Below, one piece after another: positions 1 through 7,749 of a stretch of DNA of 64,000 nt (position 1 is the stretch's first letter; each line of letters opens with the position of its first letter). This DNA comes from CAZJWR01 sp964549765 (GTDB lineage Bacteria; Zixibacteria; MSB-5A5; GN15; JAAZOE01), in NCBI GenBank assembly GCA_964549765.1, contig CAZJWR010000009.1, positions 21,799 to 85,798 on the forward strand. The letters are read 5' to 3'. Under the pieces are notes generated by a model. The model ran no database searches. It was not told the origin of the DNA and worked only from the letters and a program-made list of their open reading frames with translations. Position numbers and translations under genes: made by a program.

Positions 1-858
1 GAGGTCGGCGATATCATCGGACCCGACGTTCTGAACGGTCACGGGGCCGTCGCCTTTTATCGAGCGGTCGAGCCATGCGACCGATTCCGAATCGGGTGAG
101 CCGCCGGTATCGCCGGTGCCGAAATATCTATAAGCGGCATGCAACCCGGAACGTTCACCTTGCCGGTCGATAGCATTTATCCAAGCGGTGTCCCGCGAAA
201 GATCGTCCCTGATTTTGCCGACGTAGTTTCCGGGTTTCAGGGCGGCGATAAGGGAGGAGCCGTCCACGCCTTCCCAGATGCCGATAGCGAATGGCACCCC
301 GATCGATGATCCCCATGACAGTTTTTGGGTGGAGAAGCTTTTGAGGCCGCAGTGGGCGGCGATCGACGGCAGAGCGTAGCCGAATCCGAAGCAATCCGGC
401 AGAAATACATCGCGACTTGTCTTGCCGAATTCCTTTTTGAAATAGCCGTTTCCGTACAGGCAATGCCGCACCAGCGATTCGAATGACGGCATGTTTACGT
501 CGACGGCGTCGACCCAGCTTCCCGCCACCCGCCATTGACCGTTGTCGATGTACTTTTTCAATCGGCGGAATTCATCGGGATAGTATTCATGCAACAGCAT
601 ATACCGGAAGGCACCCTCGAAACTGAACACGTAGTCAGGATACAAATCCATGAGTTTGAAATTCTCGCGGAAGGTTGCCGGGACGAATTCGTCGATTGTT
701 TCGCGTATTGTCCAGCGCCATTGAGTGTCCAGATGGGATGTGCCGACGACATAGAGCGTGCGCGGATGGGACGCGCTCGAATCGGGTGGTGTTTGCGCCA
801 TGGACATGCCGCCCAAAGCAATGAGCAGCCCAGATAAGATTGCCGAAGTCCTTCGCAT
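1..858 (-). CDS. GH38 alpha-mannosidase-like glycoside hydrolase, C-terminus off the window
   Basis: I translated this frame directly from the minus strand; 286 codons are open from ATG at 858 to the window edge, so the C-terminal part is missing. A signal peptide of about 21 residues (ending SMAQ) suggests export. The start of the mature protein has the GH38 metal-binding motif HLDTQWRW (H42, D44), and LPDCFGFG around residues 153-160 matches the GH38 nucleophile loop, with D155 as the likely nucleophile. Known GH38 enzymes hydrolyse alpha-mannosides using a zinc ion. It lies 61 bases downstream of a sugar ABC permease on the same strand, so it is probably the last or a late gene of that uptake operon and would act on mannose-containing glycans outside the cytoplasm. 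Substrate specificity is inferred. Confidence 0.85.
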   Translation of the reverse strand, partial: MRRTSAILSGLLIALGGMSMAQTPPDSSASHPRTLYVVGTSHLDTQWRWTIRETIDEFVPATFRENFKLMDLYPDYVFSFEGAFRYMLLHEYYPDEFRRLKKYIDNGQWRVAGSWVDAVDVNMPSFESLVRHCLYGNGYFKKEFGKTSRDVFLPDCFGFGYALPSIAAHCGLKSFSTQKLSWGSSIGVPFAIGIWEGVDGSSLIAALKPGNYVGKIRDDLSRDTAWINAIDRQGERSGLHAAYRYFGTGDTGGSPDSESVAWLDRSIKGDGPVTVQNVGSDDIADL

Positions 859-919
859 AATCGATCCTTTATTTGACGGGTCGATGAACTTCATTTATTG
901 GATTTCACCAAAGCATTCA

Positions 920-2293
920 TCACGTTCCTTTCAGGCGAAATCCGCGGTGTTTCAAACCGTCCAGCAGCACGGCGCCGAGGATGACGAGCCCCAGGACGAC
1001 TTTCTGGGTGTAGCTTTCGACATTGGTCAGATTCATACCGTTCTGGATCACGCCGATCAGAAAAGCGCCGATGAGGGTTCCGAACATATTTCCCTGGCCG
1101 CCGCTCAGGCTGGTGCCGCCGACCACGACGGCGGCGATGACATACAATTCGTAGGTCAGGCCATAAGTCGGCGCGCCGCTTTTCAACTGCGAGGCCATGA
1201 TGATACCGCCGAGGCCGGCGAGGGTGCCGCTGACAGTGTACACGAGAAACAGCACCAAGCGGACACGGATGCCGGACAGCCGCGCCGCCTCCATGTTTCC
1301 GCCGACGGCATAGATGTAGCGGCCCATGGTCGTACGGGTCATGATGATATGGGCGATGATATACAAGACGACCATGAGAATGACGGCGATGGGAATTTTC
1401 AACAGCGGTTCGACGCCCCGTCCCAGCCAGATGAAACTCTCGGGCATACGGTAAATCGGTTTTCCCCGCGAAATGATATAGGCCAACCCGGCCGCAACCT
1501 GCATCATGGCCAGCGTGGCGATGAACGGCGGGATGCGGAAACGGGTGATGGTGAAACCGCTGAAGGCGCCGGTGGCGCCGCATACGGCGATACCGCCCAG
1601 GGCGGCGACGAGCATCACCCACGCCGACGCGCCTTCGCCGCCGGCGTGTTCTATCAGCCAGGCGGTAACGACGGCCGATAGGGCGATCAGGCTGCCGACC
1701 GAAAGATCGATTCCGGCCGTGATGATTACCATGGTCATGCCGATGGCGATGATGGCAATGACCGTGATCTGGTTGGCGACGTTGCGGATGTTGTCCGGGA
1801 GGAGGAAGGTCGGCCAGCGGTACGATTTCGGGGATGCGATATCGGTCGCTTCCAACGCGGGCAACTGTGATACAATCGATCGCACTACCGGCGAGTATCC
1901 TCTGGTCGTGGCTATGATGGTTCCGGGGGAGAGGGAATCGACGAGAGCGGTCAATTGCGAGCGGACCTGAGACGGATCGCCGGTCACGATATGGATTAAT
2001 GAGATACCCAAATCCTTGAGGTCGGTTTGCAGCGCGGCCGCGAAATTCCGATCTTCCTCTCCGGTTTGGGCGATAACAATGACTTCGGTCGGCAGCTGCT
2101 TATGCTTCCGTATGCTGTCGGCAACGCTGCGCGCCGCGTCGGCTCCAACCGGAAACTGATCGCGGACAGTCAGGACGGAAAACGTCAGACACAGCACGGT
2201 CAGGACGGCGAGCATGCCGTAATCGATAAGAAAGCGCGAAAGCCTGCGGCGAGCAGCGCGTTTGTTTTGATCTGAAGGGACCGTCGTATTCAT
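920..2293 (-). CDS. Ribose/sugar-type ABC transporter permease with extra N-terminal extracytoplasmic domain
   Basis: Residues from about 165 to the end match the RbsC/XylH/YtfT permease family (BPD_transp_2): the motif GIDLSVGSLIALSA, the EAARLSGIRV coupling-helix region, and repeated hydrophobic helices. It forms the membrane channel of the importer encoded by this operon. Typical family members are about 320-350 residues; this one is 457. The extra length sits between a first helix (about 27-45) and the canonical helices: about 115 mostly soluble residues (roughly 50-165) with alternating beta/alpha character, presumably on the outer face. It starts 11 bases after the ATPase gene and is followed by the GH38 gene, consistent with one transcript. 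Confidence 0.92.
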   Translation of the reverse strand: MNTTVPSDQNKRAARRRLSRFLIDYGMLAVLTVLCLTFSVLTVRDQFPVGADAARSVADSIRKHKQLPTEVIVIAQTGEEDRNFAAALQTDLKDLGISLIHIVTGDPSQVRSQLTALVDSLSPGTIIATTRGYSPVVRSIVSQLPALEATDIASPKSYRWPTFLLPDNIRNVANQITVIAIIAIGMTMVIITAGIDLSVGSLIALSAVVTAWLIEHAGGEGASAWVMLVAALGGIAVCGATGAFSGFTITRFRIPPFIATLAMMQVAAGLAYIISRGKPIYRMPESFIWLGRGVEPLLKIPIAVILMVVLYIIAHIIMTRTTMGRYIYAVGGNMEAARLSGIRVRLVLFLVYTVSGTLAGLGGIIMASQLKSGAPTYGLTYELYVIAAVVVGGTSLSGGQGNMFGTLIGAFLIGVIQNGMNLTNVESYTQKVVLGLVILGAVLLDGLKHRGFRLKGT

Positions 2294-2304
2294 TCCAGAC
2301 TATC

Positions 2305-3840
2305 CTAAATAGCCATCGCCATGATATCTTCCTGTGAGGCCTGCGCCGCCGATTCGATTTCCCCGGAAATGCGCCCGTCGCGCATTACGAGGATTCTATC
2401 ACAGATGCCGAGAATTTCCGGGAGTTCGGATGAGATGATGATAATGGCTTTGCCTTGGGCGGCGAGATCATTTATCAGCAGATACATGTCGTATTTGGCG
2501 CCGACATCAATCCCTCGGGCCGGCTCATCAAAAATAAATACTTTAGATTTTGTCTCCAACCACCGTGCAACCAAGAGCTTCTGCTGGTTGCCGCCGGACA
2601 ACTCCTCGGCCAATTGGGAAGGGTCGGCAACCCGCAAATTCAGATCGCGGACACGGGCGCGGAAACGGGAGAGTTCGGTCCGGCGGTCGATCCAGCTCAA
2701 ATGCGACCACACTTTCAGGTTCGGGAGGGAGAAGTTTTTGAGCGCTGTACCCTTCAAAATAAGTCCTTGCGCCTTACGATCTTCAGTTAGAAAACTAATG
2801 CCATGCTTTATAGCGTCGCGCGGAGTCTTGATGTCGACTGGAATACCGTCGATAATAATCTCACCGCGTTTTTGGGAATCGGCTCCGAATAGCAGTCGGG
2901 CGACCTCAGTGCGACCTGCCCCCATGAGGCCGGCCAGGCCGAGCACCTCGCCCGATTTAACCGAAAACGAGATATCCTCGACACCGCCGCCGATCAAGCC
3001 GCGAACGTCGAAACGAACATCGCCGATGGTAACGGCCGTTTTGGGAAATTCCTCATCGAGCGGCCGCCCCACCATCAGTTCTATCAGCCGCTGGCGGGAT
3101 AGAGATTTCGTCTTTTCGGTCGCGATGGTTTCGCCATCCCGCATGATGGTAATCCGGTCGGCGATGCGAAAGATTTCATCGAGGCGGTGGCTGATGAAAA
3201 TTATGCCGATACCCCGGTCGGCGAGTTCGCGAAGCACAGCGAACAAGGCCGATACTTCGCGGGGGGTGAGAGCGGCGGTTGGCTCATCCATAACCAATAT
3301 GCGCGCCTCGACGTGGAGCGCCCGGGCGATTTCCACGAGCTGCTGCTGCGCCACAGTCAGGCCGGCCACAAGGCTTTCGGGGTCGATGTCGGCCCCGAGG
3401 CGGGATAGCAACTCAGCGGTGTGCCGCCGTTCGGATTTGGCGTCGATCAGTGGCGCACGCCCGGCCTCACGGCCGAGAAATATGTTGGCTCGCACCGAAA
3501 GCCACGGGACGAGGGTGAATTCCTGATAAATGGCCGCAATGCCCGCCTTATGGGCGGCAATCGGTGAATTGAATGCGACGTGTGTGCCTGACAAGGTGAT
3601 TTCGCCGGCATCGGGGGCGTGGACGCCCATAAGAACTTTGATAAGGGTACTTTTGCCGGCGCCGTTCTCGCCGACGAGGGCATGAATTTCACCTGGAAAC
3701 AAATCGAATGACGCCGACGAAACAGCTACGACACCGGGAAAGGATTTGCGTATGCCGGCCAATGCCAGCAGGGGACGGTCGTTATCGGAGGATCGATCCG
3801 ATAACGGCCCGGAGGGGGGATTATCCCGGTTATTTGGCAT
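2305..3840 (-). CDS. Ribose/sugar-type ABC transporter ATP-binding protein (double NBD)
   Basis: Two fused nucleotide-binding domains of the RbsA/MglA/XylG family. The first (about 25-250) has Walker A GENGAGKST and Walker B ILVMDEPTAAL. The second (about 265-505) has the signature LSGGNQQK and Walker B VFIFDEPARGIDVG. As is usual in this family, the second domain lacks an intact Walker A (GLMGAGRTE). It would energise the permease encoded just downstream. The start is uncertain by one codon: GTG at 3843 and ATG at 3840 are adjacent, with no clear ribosome site. The gene overlaps the end of the binding-protein gene, so translation is probably coupled. Length (about 511 residues) is normal. 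Confidence 0.95.
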   Translation of the reverse strand: MPNNRDNPPSGPLSDRSSDNDRPLLALAGIRKSFPGVVAVSSASFDLFPGEIHALVGENGAGKSTLIKVLMGVHAPDAGEITLSGTHVAFNSPIAAHKAGIAAIYQEFTLVPWLSVRANIFLGREAGRAPLIDAKSERRHTAELLSRLGADIDPESLVAGLTVAQQQLVEIARALHVEARILVMDEPTAALTPREVSALFAVLRELADRGIGIIFISHRLDEIFRIADRITIMRDGETIATEKTKSLSRQRLIELMVGRPLDEEFPKTAVTIGDVRFDVRGLIGGGVEDISFSVKSGEVLGLAGLMGAGRTEVARLLFGADSQKRGEIIIDGIPVDIKTPRDAIKHGISFLTEDRKAQGLILKGTALKNFSLPNLKVWSHLSWIDRRTELSRFRARVRDLNLRVADPSQLAEELSGGNQQKLLVARWLETKSKVFIFDEPARGIDVGAKYDMYLLINDLAAQGKAIIIISSELPEILGICDRILVMRDGRISGEIESAAQASQEDIMAMAI

Positions 3841-4783
3841 CACTCTGTGTAAATAATGAGCACGGGATCAGAATAGTCGGCGGTACATCGTTCCCGGAAA
3901 AGTAATCGCTGACGGCCTTGATGGTGCTGCGCCCGATTTCGCGGGGTTGCTGGATGACGTCAGCATATATTTTCCCGGCCGCGATCGCGTCTCTGGCCTC
4001 CGGCACGGCATCGAATCCGACGATGATGACGCGGCCCGATTTGCCCGCTTTCTCGATTGCGGCCAGCGCGCCAAGCGCGGAATCGTCATTGATACCGAAG
4101 ATGGCATTGAGATCGGGATGCGCCTGCAATATGTCTTCCACCGTGCGAAAGGCCTGATCTTTTACGCCGTGCCCGGAAAGTTTGGCGACGATCTGGATGT
4201 TCGGCCAATTGGCGAGTTCATCCTCGAACCCGCTCACGCGCTGGATGACCGATTCTACCTCGGGATGATCGATGATGGCCACTTTGCCCGTGCCGTTCAG
4301 CGCCCGGGCAATGGCCTGCGCCGCCAGTCGGCCGCCGGCGACGTTGTCCGAGGCGATATGTGAAACCACCTTGACGCCTTCGGCCAGGCAGGCGATGTCG
4401 GCCGTGAAGACGGGGACGCCGGTGTCGTTGGCTTCTTTGATGGCGGTGCCGATCGATTTGGAGTCGCAGGGACTGACGATGATAGCGTTGACTTTGCGGA
4501 CGATGAAGTCCTGGATCTGATCCTTCTGCTTGGCGACGTCGAATTCGCCGGCCGTAACCAGCAGGTTGTATCCGGCGTTCTTCGCCGCTTCCTGAAGGCC
4601 AGCTTCGAGGTCCTGATAGAACGGATGGGTTCTGGTCAAGAGCGACACCCCAATGACGATGCCGGCTGTGTCGGTTTTATCGGCGGGTGATTTGGATTCG
4701 GATTTTTCTTTGCCGCATCCGGCAAGAAGCGGAATCATGAGTGATAAAATAAGGATATAAATTCCCGGTGATTTCCAACGCAT
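3830..4783 (-). CDS. Periplasmic sugar-binding lipoprotein (RbsB/peripla_BP_4 type)
   Basis: This is the substrate-binding component of the ABC importer. The chosen start at 4783 is preceded by AAAGG seven bases upstream and gives a lipoprotein signal with lipobox LLAGC (Cys23); an in-frame start 18 codons earlier would bury the signal. After a short Ser/Lys linker comes the two-lobe periplasmic binding fold: the VIGVSLLTRTHPFYQDLEAG region, then IIVSPCDSKSIGTAIKEA, then IFGINDDSALGALAAIEKAG and VGFDAVPEARDAI, all characteristic of ribose/galactose-type binders. The ligand cannot be read from sequence; the neighbouring GH38 gene suggests mannose or a manno-oligosaccharide, which is inference. 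Confidence 0.93.
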   Translation of the reverse strand: MRWKSPGIYILILSLMIPLLAGCGKEKSESKSPADKTDTAGIVIGVSLLTRTHPFYQDLEAGLQEAAKNAGYNLLVTAGEFDVAKQKDQIQDFIVRKVNAIIVSPCDSKSIGTAIKEANDTGVPVFTADIACLAEGVKVVSHIASDNVAGGRLAAQAIARALNGTGKVAIIDHPEVESVIQRVSGFEDELANWPNIQIVAKLSGHGVKDQAFRTVEDILQAHPDLNAIFGINDDSALGALAAIEKAGKSGRVIIVGFDAVPEARDAIAAGKIYADVIQQPREIGRSTIKAVSDYFSGNDVPPTILIPCSLFTQSDAK

Positions 4784-5195
4784 AGGGTACCTTTCATGTG
4801 GCGTCGGCGATGCCGACGCATTCAAATGGTACAACAAACCATCGAGTTGAAACTACGACATTCGACTTGCTTTGGCAAGGCAATTTGTATACCCGCCATT
4901 ACGCGGAAAAGAGTCGATAATTTTGTGAAAAATATCGCTTGCAAAACGAAAAAACTCCCTGTAATTTTGTATGCATAATTAGTGAATGTCCCCGTGGCGG
5001 GAGACGGTGAATGATTCTTTGGTATTGTCTTCGTCGGTTTACAGATTCTGTGATTACTTCCCTTGTCGGTATCGATCCAGCATATCCATGTCCAAGAGCG
5101 ATCAAGTTCCGGGTAATGTCTTGAATCGGATGAAGCACCGATGACGAAAGGCCATGGGACATTTAAAGACAGCTGGAATCTGGGAGGAATCTAAT
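4784..5195. other. Intergenic region between divergent genes
   Basis: About 410 bases separate the divergently oriented binding-protein gene and the small repeat protein. It contains AT-rich stretches around 4915-4985 suitable for promoters on both strands, but no box pair strong enough to call. I see no open frame with a ribosome site, no tRNA and no repeat. The sugar operon promoter is presumably here. Confidence 0.4.
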
Positions 5196-5525
5196 ATGGA
5201 ATCGGACTGCACCGATTTGGAACAATTTTCCAACGCAGAATTGGAAGCGATCGAGATCCACAAGTATTATTTATCGGAAAAAGCCGGTCACGATGTGGGA
5301 TGGGAGTGCGCCATCAAGGATTGGCTGGCGAATTATGCCGCCCGATGGCGGTACGAACGGTTGCGAAAGGATTTGGAAGAGCAGTTACGGGAGATCGAAA
5401 GATACAAATGGATCGAATCGGAGAAAGCCGGTCGCGATCTGGGTCAGCAGGCGGCGATCGACTGGATCTGCCGATTCGCGGACGAATGGCGGAAAAGGAG
5501 GGATCCCGAGGAATTCGCCGAATGA
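5196..5525 (+). CDS. Small protein with duplicated SEKAGxDxG...DW...WR motif, function unknown
   Basis: 109 residues from ATG at 5196, which has a strong GGGAGGA ribosome site; a longer frame starting at 5154 is less likely. The protein is two tandem copies of one motif. Copy one (about 23-60) reads HKYYLSEKAGHDVG followed by AIKDWLANYAARWR; copy two (about 74-105) reads YKWIESEKAGRDLG followed by AIDWICRFADEWR. It is highly charged, predicted helical, cytoplasmic, with no signal peptide. The (Y/H)K..SEKAGRD(V/L)G signature is familiar from small conserved bacterial proteins, but I cannot name a function. No operon partner is evident. Confidence 0.75.
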   Translation: MESDCTDLEQFSNAELEAIEIHKYYLSEKAGHDVGWECAIKDWLANYAARWRYERLRKDLEEQLREIERYKWIESEKAGRDLGQQAAIDWICRFADEWRKRRDPEEFAE

Positions 5526-5789
5526 TTTCTCAGCGGCCTGTCGGCCGCGATTGCAGATCGTAGACTCAACTTATAAGTTCACCGCATATCCTCATGCGGC
5601 CCCGGAGCAGGCGAACTCGCATAAACAAGCACGATCCCTGATCGCGCGAGCGTGCCGATCCGCTTTCCGAAAAAGCTCTACTTCTGCACCGACCTTGTGA
5701 CACCGGGGTGATTATCATTGTGACAAATTCCTAAAGAATTATTATACTACAGCATGGATTTACACAGTCGGCAGGAATGTCCGTGAAAC

Positions 5790-6254
5790 ATGCCCAATGA
5801 TCGGTACACAATAAGCCACAGTATCAATTACCTGCAACAGGCGGTGCGGTACAAGGAAATCGCTTTCGCCGCCAGATACTTCCTCGGCATCGTCTGTCTC
5901 CTAGCGGATCAATGGGATGTCGCACAGACCTGTTTCGAAGCCGTCGTCAACGAATGCCGCAGGCTCTTGACTCGGCAGAGCGATTTTGTGATGGCGCGCG
6001 CCGTTCTGACCCAGGCCTTGGCGCTGCTCGGGGATGCGGATAGCTGTCGTGCGGAGATCGAATTGTTGGAACCCCACGTCGACGACGACGGCTCGATCGC
6101 TTATGATATCGCCCGCGCGTACGCCATCATGGGCGACGAGGAAATGGCCCGGCGCTATGTCGGCATCGCGGTCGATACCCACCAGGGACCGACTCAATCC
6201 GAGATCGCTCTGGACCCGGTACTGAGACGATTTCTGGCGACACAGGATGTTTAG
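5790..6254 (+). CDS. TPR-like helical-repeat protein, function unknown
   Basis: 154 residues with paired amphipathic helices resembling degenerate tetratricopeptide repeats. One pair covers about residues 12-50 (INYLQQAVRYKEIAFAARYFLGIVCL), one about 60-90, and a final one about 100-130 (SIAYDIARAYAIMGDEEMARRYVGIAV). The C-terminus has the ...LDPVLRRFL pattern commonly seen at the end of small TPR proteins. No signal peptide or membrane segment is present, so a cytoplasmic scaffold role is likely. The ribosome site is weak (GGCAGGAATG lies about 14 bases upstream). Neighbours give no functional clue. Confidence 0.65.
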   Translation: MPNDRYTISHSINYLQQAVRYKEIAFAARYFLGIVCLLADQWDVAQTCFEAVVNECRRLLTRQSDFVMARAVLTQALALLGDADSCRAEIELLEPHVDDDGSIAYDIARAYAIMGDEEMARRYVGIAVDTHQGPTQSEIALDPVLRRFLATQDV

Positions 6255-6412
6255 GCGTCAGCTTCCCGCATATTCGAGCCTTAGAGAGGAAAATTCCCGT
6301 ATTTCCCGATTCATTTTCGTAGTTGATTTAATTTCCTCACGGAACGTAATTGGCGGAAACTCGGGCGCGGAACTTATCCGGTCTCCGTGCGGTTTAGGCG
6401 GCTGAGGAGAGT

Positions 6413-7606
6413 ATGAGTTTTTTGGTGATGGTCATAGTTGTTCTGTCCCTGATGTACGGGTATATCGGGTGGCGGATAATCGTGCCGGCGGCGCTTGGTT
6501 TTCCCGTGAACCTGATTCTCTGGTTGGTGCTCGCCGTCTCGTTCCTGCTTCTTTTTGCACCGTTTATTCTTCGGGCTAACGGCGTCGAGGGTATTTTGGT
6601 CGATATTACCGCCTGGGCTGCATATCTGACGTTCGGTTTCTTTACGCTGCTGTTTGCATTTCTGGTGGCCAAGGATGTGATTTTTGTTCTCATTGCCGGG
6701 ATCCAGAAATCATCGTTGATCGTACGCGAATTTTTCAATTCCACAACATCAGCGGTGGAAAAAGTCGATCCGGATCGCCGCCGTCTGATAATCAATTCTC
6801 TCAATGTGGGTATGCTATTCGTAACCGGCGGCCTCACGGGGTACGGCATGTTTCAGGCCCTGAAAAAACCGGCGGTTGTCACCGTAGATATTCCCATCAA
6901 GGATTTGCATCCAAACCTCGATGGTCTCACCATCGTGCAAATCACCGATATTCACGTGGGGCCGACGATCAAACGCGGTTTTGTACAGGAAGTTGTGGAT
7001 ACCGTAAACAGACTCAAACCCGATATTGTCGCCCTGACCGGTGATCTCGTGGACGGATCGGTCCGGCAATTGCAGCATGATGTCGCTCCCTTGGCCGAGC
7101 TGAAAGCACCGCTCGGGTATTATTTCATCACCGGGAATCATGAATATTATTCCGGAGTCAAACAATGGGTGGCGGAAACCGCGCGGCTGGGATTTACCGT
7201 GCTTCTGAACGAGCATCGGGTGATCGAGCGAGGGGAGGGGCGTTTATTACTGGCCGGAGTTACCGATTACTCGGCGGGGCAGTTCGATCCCAGCCAGGCC
7301 AGCGACCCGCGCAAGGCGATCGAGGGCGCGCCGGAGTGCCATGTCAAACTGCTGCTGGCGCACCAACCCAAAAGCATTTTCAAGGCCGCCGAGATCGGGT
7401 ATGATTATGTCATCTCGGGGCATACCCATGGCGGGCAGTATTTCCCGTATCATTTTCTGGCCGCGCTGGCCCAGCCATACATATCCGGCCTTCATACTCA
7501 TGACAGTACGCGTATTTATGTCAGCCGGGGGACAGGGTACTGGGGGCCGCCACTCCGCATCGGCGCTCCGTCCGAGATCACCGTGCACCGATTCGTCAGA
7601 GCATAA
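6413..7606 (+). CDS. Membrane-anchored calcineurin-like metallophosphoesterase (YkuE/YaeI type)
   Basis: 397 residues. The first 150 residues hold several hydrophobic helices (about 3-20, 24-48, 58-88 and 135-150), anchoring the enzyme to the membrane. The rest is a metallophosphoesterase domain with all the metal-ligand blocks: ITDIHVG near residue 178, ALTGDLVDG near 210, ITGNHEYY near 240 and ISGHTHGGQYFP near 335. Relatives hydrolyse phosphodiester or pyrophosphate bonds of lipids such as UDP-diacylglucosamine, or unknown substrates; specificity here is not readable. ATG at 6413 follows GAGGAGAGT. It appears to be transcribed alone. Confidence 0.92.
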   Translation: MSFLVMVIVVLSLMYGYIGWRIIVPAALGFPVNLILWLVLAVSFLLLFAPFILRANGVEGILVDITAWAAYLTFGFFTLLFAFLVAKDVIFVLIAGIQKSSLIVREFFNSTTSAVEKVDPDRRRLIINSLNVGMLFVTGGLTGYGMFQALKKPAVVTVDIPIKDLHPNLDGLTIVQITDIHVGPTIKRGFVQEVVDTVNRLKPDIVALTGDLVDGSVRQLQHDVAPLAELKAPLGYYFITGNHEYYSGVKQWVAETARLGFTVLLNEHRVIERGEGRLLLAGVTDYSAGQFDPSQASDPRKAIEGAPECHVKLLLAHQPKSIFKAAEIGYDYVISGHTHGGQYFPYHFLAALAQPYISGLHTHDSTRIYVSRGTGYWGPPLRIGAPSEITVHRFVRA

Positions 7607-7749
7607 TCGCCCTCTCTTGCCGGATTGGGCGGCTCGCATTCGGCCGGTGAAATCCGTATAATATTGAAAACTGTATCCCGGATGAGAGGGATGATGCATG
7701 CCTGTAGAAAGATCAAAGAATTCCTGTATCGATTCGCCGGACAGTGTCC

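Noticed and set aside
155..821. Open frames of 126 and 87 codons on the minus strand
   Set aside because: They are alternative frames of the GH38 gene, whose true frame is open from 858 to the edge and carries the family motifs.
758..1681. 307-codon plus-strand open frame
   Set aside because: Antisense to the sugar permease; low-complexity His/Asp-rich sequence with no ribosome site or family match.
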